A stretch of DNA of 64,000 nucleotides. It comes from Nocardia goodfellowii (GTDB taxonomy: Bacteria > Actinomycetota > Actinomycetes > Mycobacteriales > Mycobacteriaceae). Shown piece by piece: positions 36,722-46,804 of this stretch. A program made the translations under genes and the position numbers. A model generated the notes under the pieces. That model was not told the origin of the DNA. It ran no database searches and saw only the letters and a list, made by a program, of their open reading frames with translations. Position 1 is the stretch's first letter. Each line of letters opens with the position of its first letter. The DNA lies in assembly GCF_017875645.1 (NCBI RefSeq), contig NZ_JAGGMR010000001.1:992001-1056000 (forward strand), in the 5' to 3' direction.

Positions 36722-37981
36722 CTAGCGGGAACGGCGGCTCTTCATATAGCGGGCGAGCTCGTCGTAGGTGCCGTCGCCGTTGGCGAATTCGACTACGTTG
36801 CGGGCGGATTCGAACCAGGCGCCGGCACTGGGCTTGATGTCGGCGAGCACCGATTCCAGGTCGCGCATGGTGACCGGCCGGACCTCGCCGGTACGAATGG
36901 AGTCGGCCATGGCCAGCTGGGTGGCCGAGGTGCACAGGTGCGCCAAGTCTGCGCCGGAGAAGCCGTCGGTGCGGCGAGCGACGGCGGTGAGGTCGATCCC
37001 GGTCACTGGGCGATCACGCAGGTGATAGTGCAGGATCGAGGTGCGTGCGGCGGTGTCGGGCAAGCCGACCAGCACCATCCGGTCGAAGCGGCCGGGGCGG
37101 CGCAGGGCGACATCGACATCCCAGGGGTGGTTGGTGGCACCGAGGACGTAGACGCCGTCGTTGCTGTCGGTGGCCGAATCCATTTCGGTGAGTAGTTGAT
37201 TGACCACGGTGCGCATGGTGGCCGAGCCCGACATCTGGCTGCGCTTGTGACCGAGGGCGTCGAGTTCGTCGAGGAACAGCACGCATGGGGCGTTGCGCCG
37301 GGCCACCTCGAAGACGCTGTGCAGATTCCGCTCGCTGGAACCGGTGTAGATGTCGAGGATGTCGGCGATCTCGATCGGGTAGAAGTTCGCGCCCAGCTCA
37401 CCGGCCACGGCCGAGGCCAGGAAGGTCTTGCCGCAGCCGGGCGGGCCGTAGAGCAGCAGGCCGCCGCGGGCTGAAGTGCCGTAAGCCTGGGCCAGCGCCG
37501 GATTGCGCAGCGGGCCGAGCAGGGTCAGATCCAGCCGGCTCTTCACCTCGTCCATGCCGCCGACATCGGCGAGGGTGACCGCGGGCTGCGCCACGGTGCC
37601 CGCGTCACGGTCGGTGGCGAACTCGGCGGGACCGGAATCGACGAACGCGGGCGCGATGATGTCCCCGACCTGCTTCTCGGCGGCCGCCCAGAAGTCGTAC
37701 TCATCGAGCGCCTCCGCCGGCGCAGCGGGTTCCGCGGCATTCGGCAACGCGCCGGCCGAACTGCCCGCCAGCGCGATCGTGCACTGCCGCAGCAGCCCGA
37801 GGGCCTGGGCGTTCCCCGGTTCCTGGGTGAGCGCCGCACCACACTGGGCCAGCGCCTCGGTGAACAGGCCGCGCTCGAGCAGAAGTTCGATCACGCGCAT
37901 GCGCAATGCGAACACGTCGGGGCTGCGGTCCAGTGCCGCGAGCATTTCGAGCAGAACCGGGTCGTCGCTAGGCCGGGGCAT
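36722..37981 (-). CDS. AAA+ ATPase (Cdc48/FtsH-like core) with N-terminal TPR-like region
   Basis: A 419-residue ATPase. The N-terminal 70 residues resemble TPR helices (RMRVIELLLERGLFTEAL). The AAA module has Walker A GPPGCGKTFLAS (K185), Walker B CVLFLDELDAL (D238-E239), sensor 1 VLGATNHPWDVD and the arginine-finger region ALRRPGRFDRM, followed by the lid (GFSGADLAHLC). It lacks a protease or second AAA module. Its start overlaps the 3' end of the TPR membrane protein gene by 14 bp, so the two are coupled and probably interact: a membrane-tethered remodeller is the simplest reading. The substrate is unknown. Confidence 0.9.
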   Translation of the reverse strand: MPRPSDDPVLLEMLAALDRSPDVFALRMRVIELLLERGLFTEALAQCGAALTQEPGNAQALGLLRQCTIALAGSSAGALPNAAEPAAPAEALDEYDFWAAAEKQVGDIIAPAFVDSGPAEFATDRDAGTVAQPAVTLADVGGMDEVKSRLDLTLLGPLRNPALAQAYGTSARGGLLLYGPPGCGKTFLASAVAGELGANFYPIEIADILDIYTGSSERNLHSVFEVARRNAPCVLFLDELDALGHKRSQMSGSATMRTVVNQLLTEMDSATDSNDGVYVLGATNHPWDVDVALRRPGRFDRMVLVGLPDTAARTSILHYHLRDRPVTGIDLTAVARRTDGFSGADLAHLCTSATQLAMADSIRTGEVRPVTMRDLESVLADIKPSAGAWFESARNVVEFANGDGTYDELARYMKSRRSR

Positions 37982-39062
37982 GACGTCGCTCCTTCACAGA
38001 TCGCAGGATCCAGCGCAGGATTTGCAGAGCCAGCGCCCCGAAGACCACGCAGGGCATCGCGACACCGATCGGATCGGCAGAACCGGTGCCGATGGCGAGC
38101 AGCACGAGCAGGAACACCACGCAGAGCAGCAGCACCCGCGCGATCGACACCACATCCGTGCGCAGCGTCGACCAGACGTTCGGCCACTGCCGGCGCGGCA
38201 GCGAGCGCAGCCCGAAGATCACCACGGCCACCACCGCGGCCAGGCCGGCCAGGCCGATCGAGCGGCCGGGTCCGGTCACCACGTCGAATGTTCGCGACCC
38301 GGTCGTCTCCGGTGCGGCGCCGAACAGCAGCACCGCGCCGACCACCAGGAACATCAGCAGGTGCAGGCGCACCAGCGCCCGATGCACCACCAGCCCGATA
38401 TTGCGCCGGACCAGCGGGCCCATGGCCGCCGGATCGAGTTCGCCGACGCGCAGCAGACCATCGGCCGCCGCGCCCAGCCGTCCCGCCCGCAACCGCACGA
38501 TCGCCAGATCGTGCGCGGCGGCCGCGTGCGCCGGGTCGATGTCCAGGGCTCTGCCGAACGATTCGGCCGCTTGTCCGGAGGTCCGCAGGCCCGCCTTGCT
38601 CTGCTGCAGCAGGATCGATCCGCGCAGCCAGTGCAGGTTGGCGTTCTGCGGCGTCAGTTCCAGCGCCCGCTGAATGGCGGGCAACGCCACCGCCGGATCG
38701 GTCCGGGTGACGGTGGCCAGCACCCGATAGTTCGCCGCCGAGTCCGGGCCGAGTTCCACGGCGCGGCGGGCGGCGGCCGCCGCGGCCCGCTCCTCGCCCA
38801 GCGCGTTCTGCGCCAGGGCGCGGGCGCGGAGCCCGAACTCGGAATCCGGTCGTACCCGCAGGGCCGCGTCGGCCGCGGCCGCGGCGGCCGGGTAGTCGCC
38901 GAGGGACAGGCACGAGTCCGCGAGGTAGGCGGCGGCGGTGGCGTTGTCCGGATCGCTGGCCAATTCCTCGGCGAGCAGCGTGCGGGCGTCGGCGTATCGG
39001 CCGAGTTGTTCCAGGTGGATGGCCCGCGCGACGCGCGTGCTCGCCACCGAACCCTCGCTCAC
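37968..39062 (-). CDS. TPR-repeat membrane protein, partner of the AAA ATPase
   Basis: A 364-residue protein from GTG 39062. Residues 1-215 are a chain of TPR repeats (AIHLEQLGRYADARTLLAEE, LADSCLSLGDYPAAAAAADA, LAIVRLRAGRLGAAADGLLR). Four membrane helices follow (LHLLMFLVVGAVLLFGA, GLAGLAAVVAVVIFGL, VLLLCVVFLLVLLAIG, PCVVFGALALQILRWI), with a short basic C-terminus. The TPR part presumably faces the cytoplasm and recruits the AAA ATPase encoded by the overlapping gene. Similar TPR/AAA pairs occur in actinobacteria without known function. Confidence 0.85.
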   Translation of the reverse strand: MSEGSVASTRVARAIHLEQLGRYADARTLLAEELASDPDNATAAAYLADSCLSLGDYPAAAAAADAALRVRPDSEFGLRARALAQNALGEERAAAAAARRAVELGPDSAANYRVLATVTRTDPAVALPAIQRALELTPQNANLHWLRGSILLQQSKAGLRTSGQAAESFGRALDIDPAHAAAAHDLAIVRLRAGRLGAAADGLLRVGELDPAAMGPLVRRNIGLVVHRALVRLHLLMFLVVGAVLLFGAAPETTGSRTFDVVTGPGRSIGLAGLAAVVAVVIFGLRSLPRRQWPNVWSTLRTDVVSIARVLLLCVVFLLVLLAIGTGSADPIGVAMPCVVFGALALQILRWILRSVKERRHAPA

Positions 39063-39322
39063 CAGACCACCTCGTCTCGGTTTGCCGACCTCCGCGATCC
39101 TAAATTTGCAGACCGATCGGTACGAGATCTCGCCGGTTTCCGATACCGAATCGTTTCCGCTGGTCACACGTGGTGAGCCGGAGCACAGTACGGCACCGGA
39201 ATAGTTCCCGGCGACCCCTCGTTGTAGCTGTTCGTCGACGTCCGGACAGCCCCGGGCCGCACCCCATTCGTCGCTACGAGCGACCACCCGCCGAGAGGCG
39301 CTTGTGGGACGTCGACTTCGAT

Positions 39323-39350
39323 CGCCGCCAGGTCCCCCCGCCTGGCGGCG
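39323..39350. promoter_or_regulatory. 10-bp hairpin with C-rich loop upstream of the permease
   Basis: Perfect stem CGCCGCCAGG/CCTGGCGGCG with the loop TCCCCCCG, 59 bp before the permease GTG. The rest of the 347-bp divergent gap shows no gene. It may be a 5'-leader structure or a GC-rich coincidence. Confidence 0.35.
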
Positions 39351-39409
39351 TTCGTCGTATTCGGGGGTCCCGACTCGCGCGGAAGCCCGCCGTGGCACAG
39401 GATGCTGAG

Positions 39410-40657
39410 GTGACTTCACCTGGCGAGGCGTTGCGGCGACGGCTCGGGCTCACCGATTCGGTCGTGCTCGGGCTCGGCTCGATGGTCGGGGCCGGCATCT
39501 TCGCGGCCCTGGCGCCCGCCGCCGCGGCGGCGGGGTCCTGGTTGCTGCTCGCGCTGGGAATCGCGGCGGTGCTCGCCTACTGCAATGCGACGGCGTCAGC
39601 CCGGCTGGCCGCGCTGTACCCGGTGTCGGGCGGGACCTATGTGTACGGGCGGGAGCGGCTCGGCGAGTTCTGGGGATATCTCGCGGGATGGGGCTTCGTC
39701 GTCGGGAAGACCGCGTCGTGTGCGGCCATGGCGTTGACGGTGGGCAGTTACGCCTGGCCGGAACATGCCCGGGTGGTGGCGGTGGCCGCGGTCGTGACGA
39801 TTACCGCGGTGAACTACACCGGGGTGCGGAAATCCGCCCTGGCCACCCGGATCATCGTCGCGGTCGTGCTCGGCGTGCTGGCCCTGGTCATCGGCACCGC
39901 GTTGTTCGGAAACCATTCGGCGGCAACAGCTCTGCCCGGCCGGGTCGGCCCGCGCGCGGTGCTGGAGGCGGCGGGGCTGCTGTTCTTCGCGTTCGCCGGG
40001 TACGCGCGCATCGCGACGCTCGGCGAGGAGGTGCGGGAACCGCGGCGGACCATTCCGCGCGCCATCATGATCGCGCTGGGGTTGGCGCTCGTGGTCTACG
40101 CGCTGGTGGCCGTGGCGGCGTTGCGCACCCTCGGGTCGGCCGGGCTGGCTGCTGGAGCCGACCCGCTGGCGAGGGTGGTCTCCGTCGCGGGCGCACCGGA
40201 ATTGGCGCCCGTGGTGCGGGTGGGCGCGGTGCTCGCCGCCACCGGTTCGCTGCTCGCGCTGATCCTCGGGGTATCGCGGATCGTGCTGGCGATGGCGCGG
40301 GACCGCTGGTTGCCGGCCGGGTTGGCGGCGGTGCATCCGCGCTTCGGTGTGCCGCATCGGGCCGAACTGGTGGTCGGGGTGATCGTCGCGGTCGTCGCGG
40401 CAAGCTTCGACTTGCGTGCGGCCATCGGTTTTTCCTCGTTCACGGTGCTGGCCTATTACCTGGTCGCCAATGTCTCGGCGGCCACCTTGCGCGTGGCGGA
40501 GAACCGTCCGGCACGCTGGATCACGAGCGTGGGCACGATCGGGTGCGTGGTCGTCGGCTTCTGCCTGCCGCTCGGTTCGGTGCTCGCCGGGCTGGCGGTG
40601 CTGGCCGTCGGAGCCGGGTGGTTCTTCCTGCGCAAGCACGCCGGAACGACGGAGTAA
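39410..40657 (+). CDS. APC-superfamily amino-acid permease
   Basis: A 415-residue transporter with about 12 membrane helices. TM1 holds the unwound glycine motif LGLGSMVGAGIFAALAPAA, and TM3 onward follows the APC pattern (YPVSGGTYVYGRERLGEFWG, LFFAFAGYARIATLGEEVRE, the latter being the conserved TM6-loop 'GEE' segment). It probably takes up an amino acid or amine by proton symport. GTG 39410 is chosen at the onset of homology, with AGG upstream; GTG 39392 is an alternative. The short C-terminus lacks a regulatory extension. Confidence 0.9.
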   Translation: MTSPGEALRRRLGLTDSVVLGLGSMVGAGIFAALAPAAAAAGSWLLLALGIAAVLAYCNATASARLAALYPVSGGTYVYGRERLGEFWGYLAGWGFVVGKTASCAAMALTVGSYAWPEHARVVAVAAVVTITAVNYTGVRKSALATRIIVAVVLGVLALVIGTALFGNHSAATALPGRVGPRAVLEAAGLLFFAFAGYARIATLGEEVREPRRTIPRAIMIALGLALVVYALVAVAALRTLGSAGLAAGADPLARVVSVAGAPELAPVVRVGAVLAATGSLLALILGVSRIVLAMARDRWLPAGLAAVHPRFGVPHRAELVVGVIVAVVAASFDLRAAIGFSSFTVLAYYLVANVSAATLRVAENRPARWITSVGTIGCVVVGFCLPLGSVLAGLAVLAVGAGWFFLRKHAGTTE

Positions 40658-40697
40658 TCCCCGTCCGGAGGGCCCGCACCCGTTAGCCTCGATCTTC

Positions 40698-42050
40698 ATG
40701 GGGCGCTTCGGTGGATTCCGGACCGGGTTCGCGGCGATCGCACTGGTTGCGGGCAGTGTTTTACCGCCGAGCGCGCAGGCCGCGCCCACCGTGCCGAACG
40801 CCGAACGGCACTGCGCGGTGACCTCCGGGCGCGATCTGGAACGCGCCAGACCCGAGCAGGTCGGGCTGGATGCCACGGCCGTCGAGTCGGCGCTGGAATT
40901 CGCGGCCGGTCGGAACCGGTTCAACGTGCAGATATTCCGGCACAACTGCCTGATCGGCGCGGGGCCGTCGAACGAGCAGAGTGGCAATGTGGCGTGGAAT
41001 ATCTGGAGTTCCACCAAGAGCGTGGTGTCGCTGGTCTCAGGGATCGCGTGGGACCGCGGCAAGCTCGACCTCGAAGCGCCGATCGGCCGATATCTGCCCG
41101 CGGGACTGGGTGATGAGCTACGGCGCTCGATCACCGTGCGGAATCTGCTCACCGAAACCTCCGGGATGCGCGTCGGCGTGTTCACCGAAGGCATCACCGG
41201 GGTCATCCCCATCGACCCGAACAGCGCGGTGCAGGCGCTCGGTGTGCCGCTGGACAATCCGCCGGGTACGACCTTCAGCTACAGCCAGCGCAATGTCGAC
41301 CTGCTCTCCTATGTCATCGAATTGGCGGTCGGCGAACCGCTGCAGCGATTCGCGCAGCGCGAGCTGTTCGACCCGCTGGGCATCCTGCCCGGTGACTACT
41401 ACTGGGCTCGGGACCGCGCCGGGCACACCTACGGCTACGCGCACCTGCTGATTCCGCCGAACGATTTCGCCAAGATCGGGCTACTGGTGCACAACGAGGG
41501 GCGCTGGGGCGCGCGGCGAGTTCTTTCCGAGGCGTATCTGTCGAAGGCGCTGGCTCCGTCGGCGGCCAATCCCTGTTACGGGTATCTGTTCTGGATCGGC
41601 GCGGGCTGCGCGGAGATTCCCGACTATCTGCCCGCGGACGCCTACGCGATGTCCGGACTCGGACTACAGAACATCTTCGTCATTCCCAGCCTCGATCTCA
41701 CGGTGATGTGGACCGGAATCTTCGGCAATGTCAGCCGGTACGGTCCGCAGGGCGTCCTGCAGAACTTCGAGGAACTGCCGCACGAATTCTTCCGGAAACT
41801 CATGTCCGCGTTCCCCGGCACCACCGATCCCGGCCCGTACCGCGAACCTCCGGTCCGCGTCGATCCGCGCCGGTATTTCGACGCGGACATCTTGCTCGCG
41901 GTCTTCGGTATCGGCCCCTCCGCCTACCCGGGCTGCAACGTCTTCGCCTGCCTGGACTACCCGCTGGCGCCGCCGTTGTCCGGTATCCCGCCCGGTTGTA
42001 CGGTGCTGGTCTGCCTCGGCCCGGACCCCCGCACGCCCGGTATCCGGTGA
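40698..42050 (+). CDS. Secreted serine hydrolase, beta-lactamase/class C fold
   Basis: A 450-residue exported protein. The signal peptide is FGGFRTGFAAIALVAGSVLP ending PPSAQAA. The catalytic SxxK lies in WSSTKSVVSLV and the YxN position is YSQRN (Tyr-Ser-Gln rather than Tyr-x-Asn); the third motif (usually HTG/KTG) is less obvious, near MSGLGLQNIF. The C-terminal 100 residues hold six cysteines that may form disulfides (YPGCNVFACLDYP, GCTVLVCLGP). An esterase or D,D-peptidase is as likely as a lactamase. It is the only gene between the permease and the aminotransferase and shows no operon. Confidence 0.85.
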   Translation: MGRFGGFRTGFAAIALVAGSVLPPSAQAAPTVPNAERHCAVTSGRDLERARPEQVGLDATAVESALEFAAGRNRFNVQIFRHNCLIGAGPSNEQSGNVAWNIWSSTKSVVSLVSGIAWDRGKLDLEAPIGRYLPAGLGDELRRSITVRNLLTETSGMRVGVFTEGITGVIPIDPNSAVQALGVPLDNPPGTTFSYSQRNVDLLSYVIELAVGEPLQRFAQRELFDPLGILPGDYYWARDRAGHTYGYAHLLIPPNDFAKIGLLVHNEGRWGARRVLSEAYLSKALAPSAANPCYGYLFWIGAGCAEIPDYLPADAYAMSGLGLQNIFVIPSLDLTVMWTGIFGNVSRYGPQGVLQNFEELPHEFFRKLMSAFPGTTDPGPYREPPVRVDPRRYFDADILLAVFGIGPSAYPGCNVFACLDYPLAPPLSGIPPGCTVLVCLGPDPRTPGIR

Positions 42051-42114
42051 AACACGCACCGTGACTGCTGGTGCTTGCCCACCTCGGCGGTCCAGATGGG
42101 CGAGAAAACCCGCT

Positions 42115-43026
42115 CTACAGCTGGGTGACCCAGCCGTGCACCGTGTCGGTGCGCAGCGCGTCGGCGTGCCGTTTGCGCAGAGCTTGGCCGAGCGGTCCCG
42201 GTTTGCCGTCGGCCACGGTGCGGCCGTCGACCTCGGTGACGGGGGCGCAGCCCGCGGAGGTACCGGTGACGAAGACCTCGTCCGCGATGTAGAGCTCGGT
42301 GAGATCGACCGTGCGTTCCCGCACCGGGATGCCGTCTTCGGCGGCCAGGGTGAGGATGGTGCGTCGATTGATGCCGTCGAGGATGTCGCAGGAGACATCC
42401 GGCGTGATGAGGGTGCCGCCGCGCACCAGGAAGATATTGGCGGCGGAGAGCTCGCAGACGTGGCCGTTGCCGTCGAGGAAGACGCAGTCGTCGTAGCCGC
42501 TGTCGATGGCGTCCTGTTTGGCCAGCACCGAATTCACGTATGCGCCATTGACTTTGGCGCGCGACGGAATGGCGTTGTCCGGGATACGCCGCCACGGACT
42601 GGATTTCAGGCGCATGCCGTGCTGCGGGACGATCGGCGTGGCCGGGTAGATGAACATACTGACCTGGATGTCGCAGCCGCGCACGCGCGTGCCCGGAATC
42701 GACTCCACCACATGGACGGTCGCGCGCACGAATACGTCTTCGGTCAGCTCGTTCGCCGCGACGAGCTCGACCGTCGCGGCCCGGAAGCGGTCGTAATCCC
42801 ACTCCTGGTCGAACCGATCCATCCCGATGATCTTGCAAGACTCCACCATTCGGCGGAAATGGTCTTCCAGCCGGAACACGGTGCGGGCCGATCCCGCCAC
42901 GAACACGGGGAACACCGTGTAGACGCTCAGTCCGTACAACACCGCCGAGGAGGCCACGCTGACGTGGGCCGCCTCGGCGGGTACGAGTCGATCACCGAGA
43001 TACACCTGAGGGTAGGGCTTCGCCAT
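42115..43026 (-). CDS. Class IV aminotransferase, branched-chain amino-acid type
   Basis: A 303-residue fold-type IV PLP enzyme. The PLP lysine is K158 (SRAKVNGAYVNSVLA); ELSAANIFLV and VTGTSAGCAPVTEVDG are the typical phosphate- and substrate-site segments. The start (MAKPYPQVYLGDRLVPAEAA) and length fit branched-chain aminotransferases of the shorter bacterial group, which transfer the amino group between Glu and branched-chain keto acids. D-amino-acid transaminase or aminodeoxychorismate lyase are alternatives within the family; the latter would complement pabAB but is 40 kb away. A small ORF lies 18 bp upstream. Confidence 0.85.
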   Translation of the reverse strand: MAKPYPQVYLGDRLVPAEAAHVSVASSAVLYGLSVYTVFPVFVAGSARTVFRLEDHFRRMVESCKIIGMDRFDQEWDYDRFRAATVELVAANELTEDVFVRATVHVVESIPGTRVRGCDIQVSMFIYPATPIVPQHGMRLKSSPWRRIPDNAIPSRAKVNGAYVNSVLAKQDAIDSGYDDCVFLDGNGHVCELSAANIFLVRGGTLITPDVSCDILDGINRRTILTLAAEDGIPVRERTVDLTELYIADEVFVTGTSAGCAPVTEVDGRTVADGKPGPLGQALRKRHADALRTDTVHGWVTQL

Positions 43027-43044
43027 CGCCGCAGAGTATCAGTT

Positions 43045-43200
43045 TCAGTTACGCCGAACGGCCGCGTTGCCGCTCCACCAGTAGCGATCGGTGAGCAGCG
43101 GCCCGGCCGCGTCCATCGATGCTTGCAACTCCCTGCGGGCTTGTTCGCAGGCTTCCCGATCCCGCTCCGCTTGCTCCAGATCTTGAACCATGCTCCCCAT
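43045..43200 (-). CDS. Small hypothetical coiled-coil protein (51 aa)
   Basis: The frame from ATG 43200 reads MGSMVQDLEQAERDREACEQ, then ARRELQASMDAAGPLLTDRY: a highly charged helix of about 35 residues suited to a coiled coil, with a Trp-rich C-terminus. It is 18 bp upstream of the aminotransferase gene. No family is recognised; coding potential is moderate. Confidence 0.4.
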   Translation of the reverse strand: MGSMVQDLEQAERDREACEQARRELQASMDAAGPLLTDRYWWSGNAAVRRN

Positions 43201-43298
43201 GATTCGGCCTGCGCCCCACCGCCGTCCACTGATTTTCCGCACCGCCGACAGCGAACGGGCCGCCCGGAATCCGAGCGGCCCGTTCGTGCGGAATGTGC

Positions 43299-44336
<1,038 letters not shown>

Positions 44337-45602
44337 TCAGCGCCCCGTTCCCGCGTGCACGACGGCGACCTCGTCGCCGCCGAGGTCGAAGGCCTTGTGC
44401 AGGACCTGCACGGCCTCGTCCAACTCGATGTCCTTGACCAGCACCGAGATCCGGATCTCGGAGGTGGAGATGAGGTCGATATTGATGCCGGCCGCGGCCA
44501 GCGCCTCACAGAACTTGGCGGTCACGCCCGGGTGGCTCTTCATGCCCGCCCCGACCAGGGAGACCTTGCCGATGTGGTCGTCGAAGATGATCTGCGAGAA
44601 GCCGATCTCGTCCTGCTGCTTGGTGAGCATTTCGACGGCGGAGGTGAGATCGCTCTTGGGCAGCGTGAAGGTGATGTCGGTCTTGCCGGTCTCGACCTTG
44701 GAGATGTTCTGCAGCACCATGTCGATATTGATCTCGGCGTCGGCGACGGCACGGAACACCTTGGCGGCGTAGCCCGGAACGTCCGGCAGACCGACCACTG
44801 TCACCTTGGCCTCGCTGCGGTCGTGCGCGACGCCGGTGAGGATTGCTTGCTCCAAGGGGATGTCCTCCATCGATCCGTAAACGTAGGTGCCCTGCTTGTC
44901 GGTGTAGGACGAGCGCACATGCACGGGCACGTTGTAGCGGCGCGCGTACTCGACGCAGCGCAGCATCAAGACTTTCGAGCCGCAGGCCGCCATCTCCAGC
45001 ATCTCCTCGTAGGAGACCTGCTCGAGGCGCTGGGCGTCGGAGACGATGCGCGGGTCGGCGGTGAAGACGCCGTCCACATCGGTGTAGATCTCGCAGACAT
45101 CGGCTTCCAGCGCCGCGGCGAGCGCGACGGCGGTGGTGTCGGAACCGCCGCGGCCCAGCGTGGTGACGTCCTTGCTGTCCTGGGACACGCCCTGGAAGCC
45201 GGCCACGAGCACGATGGTGCCCTCGTTCAGCGCCTCGCGCAGGCGGCCCGGGGTGACGTCGATGATCTTGGCGTTGCCGTGCGCGCCGGTGGTGATCACG
45301 CCGGCCTGCGAGCCGGTGAACGACCGGGCCTCGGCGCCGAGGGAGTGAATGGCCATCGCGACAAGCGCATTGGAGATGCGTTCACCGGAGGTGAGCAGCA
45401 TGTCCATCTCGCGCGGCGGCGGGGTGACCGCGACCTGCTGGGCGAGATCGAGCAGCTCGTCGGTGGTGTCGCCCATCGCGGAGCACACCACCACCACGTC
45501 GTGGCCCTGCTTCTTCGTCTCTACGATCCGTTCAGCGACGCGCCGGATACGCTCGGCGGTCGCCACCGAGGATCCTCCGTACTTCTGAACCACGAGAGCC
45601 AC
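44337..45602 (-). CDS. lysC: Aspartate kinase (alpha chain; internal beta start likely)
   Basis: A 421-residue class II aspartokinase. The catalytic domain starts [14 protein letters not shown] and includes [19 protein letters not shown] and [16 protein letters not shown]; two ACT domains follow ([38 protein letters not shown]) and bind lysine/threonine for feedback control. GTG 45602 is chosen because GGAGG lies eight bases upstream; an ATG five codons earlier has none. As in corynebacteria and mycobacteria, a beta chain probably starts inside: ATG 44870 (M245, [20 protein letters not shown]) would give 177 residues covering the ACT domains. Upstream (45669-45703) an 8-bp inverted repeat GGATTTCC...GGAAATCC may be an operator. 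Confidence 0.96.
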   Translation of the reverse strand: MALVVQKYGGSSVATAERIRRVAERIVETKKQGHDVVVVCSAMGDTTDELLDLAQQVAVTPPPREMDMLLTSGERISNALVAMAIHSLGAEARSFTGSQAGVITTGAHGNAKIIDVTPGRLREALNEGTIVLVAGFQGVSQDSKDVTTLGRGGSDTTAVALAAALEADVCEIYTDVDGVFTADPRIVSDAQRLEQVSYEEMLEMAACGSKVLMLRCVEYARRYNVPVHVRSSYTDKQGTYVYGSMEDIPLEQAILTGVAHDRSEAKVTVVGLPDVPGYAAKVFRAVADAEINIDMVLQNISKVETGKTDITFTLPKSDLTSAVEMLTKQQDEIGFSQIIFDDHIGKVSLVGAGMKSHPGVTAKFCEALAAAGINIDLISTSEIRISVLVKDIELDEAVQVLHKAFDLGGDEVAVVHAGTGR

Positions 45603-45779
45603 GAGAAGGTCCTCCAAATTCGACTAACAGCAGGTAACAGCCACCAAGGGTACCGGCCGGGGTGCACGGGATTTCCCGCTACCTCCCACAGCTGTGGAAA
45701 TCCGCACAGTCACACATACTCTCGCGCGTCTCGGGGAAGGTTGCCCGATTCACCGCGTACACAGGGGAATGATGGACTC

Positions 45780-46187
45780 ATGAAGAGCTCACTGATCGAT
45801 GTGCGGACGGGCAACCGGGAAGTCGTGCAGAACATCACACCCCAGTGCGCGGCCTTCGCCAAGGAAGCGGGCGGGGATGGGCTGCTGCATATCTTCGTGC
45901 CGCACGCGACCGCCGGCCTCGCCATCATCGAACTCGGCGCGGGCAGCGACGACGACCTGCTCGCCGCACTGCGGGACCTGCTGCCCGCCGACGATCGCTG
46001 GCAGCACGCGCACGGGTCACGCGGGCACGGCCGCTCGCATGTGATGCCCGCCCTCATCCCGCCCTACGCGACCGTGCCGGTGCTCGGCGGCGAGCTGACG
46101 CTGGGCACCTGGCAGTCCATCGCGCTGGTCGACCTCAATGTCGACAATCCGGACCGTCAGGTGCGCCTGTCCTTCCTGGGCGGTTAG
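45780..46187 (+). CDS. YjbQ/UPF0047 family protein
   Basis: A 135-residue protein of the secondary thiamine-phosphate synthase-like (YjbQ) family: IFVPHATAGLAIIELGAGSD contains the conserved His, and GRSHVMPALIPPYATVPV and GTWQSIALVDLN are typical. The physiological function in actinobacteria is not established. ATG 45780 follows AGGGG at about ten bases. It is divergent from lysC and its 3' end overlaps that of the next minus-strand gene by 4 bp. Confidence 0.92.
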   Translation: MKSSLIDVRTGNREVVQNITPQCAAFAKEAGGDGLLHIFVPHATAGLAIIELGAGSDDDLLAALRDLLPADDRWQHAHGSRGHGRSHVMPALIPPYATVPVLGGELTLGTWQSIALVDLNVDNPDRQVRLSFLGG

Positions 46188-46768
46188 CCGGCCGCGCGGC
46201 GGAACCAGCTGACCTGGGTGCCGTTCTGGAAATCCCGGCGGCGCTCCAGCTCGAATCGGGTCGGGTTGAACTGCCCCGTGAACGCGCGGGTGCCGTCCCC
46301 CGCGATGCACGGGTAGCTCTTGATGACCAGCTCGTCGATCTCATCGATGAGTTGCGCCGCGAACTGCCCGCCGCCCGCCAGCCAGATGTCCTTGCCGTCC
46401 TCTTTCTTCAGCCGCCGCACCAGGCCGGCCGGATCGTCGCGGACCAGTTCGACACCGGGCGCATCGATGCCCTCGAGCGTCGAGGACACGATGTACTGCG
46501 TCTTCATGTGCGGGTACGGGCTGGCGATGCCGGCGTCCAGTGCCGGAACGTAGGTGCCGCGGCCCATGATCAGGGTGTCGAAATGCGCCGGGGCGGTGTC
46601 GGCCGCGATGCCGAAGTGCGGCCAGAGGTGAGCGGGCAGTGTTTCGGGGTAGTCGCTGCTGAGCCAGGCCAGAAATTCCGGCGAGAGGTCGAAGAAGGAG
46701 ATGTCGTCGCCGGGGCCGGCGATATATCCGTCGAGGGACATGCCGACGAAGTAGGTGAGCTTTCGCAT
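46184..46768 (-). CDS. Dihydrofolate-reductase-like (RibD C-terminal) protein, copy 1
   Basis: A 194-residue member of the DHFR/RibD-C superfamily: MRKLTYFVGMSLDGYIAGPG at the start, then TLIMGRGTYVPAL and DIWLAGGGQFAAQLIDEIDE. These proteins bind NADPH and probably reduce an unknown substrate; they lack the residues that mark true dihydrofolate reductase. A paralogue lies 36 bp upstream. Both probably share the promoter controlled by the divergent TetR. Confidence 0.88.
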   Translation of the reverse strand: MRKLTYFVGMSLDGYIAGPGDDISFFDLSPEFLAWLSSDYPETLPAHLWPHFGIAADTAPAHFDTLIMGRGTYVPALDAGIASPYPHMKTQYIVSSTLEGIDAPGVELVRDDPAGLVRRLKKEDGKDIWLAGGGQFAAQLIDEIDELVIKSYPCIAGDGTRAFTGQFNPTRFELERRRDFQNGTQVSWFRRAAG

Positions 46769-46804
46769 GGATGGACCTGCTTTCGTTTTCCGGATCGGAG
46801 GCGG

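Noticed and set aside
39211..39222. Another copy of the ACCCCTC loop motif near the TPR/permease gap
   Set aside because: It is not inside a hairpin, so it is probably a chance match.
42115..43026. Aminotransferase as the aminodeoxychorismate lyase of the PKS cluster
   Set aside because: It is 40 kb away and its sequence fits branched-chain aminotransferases better; listed only as an alternative.
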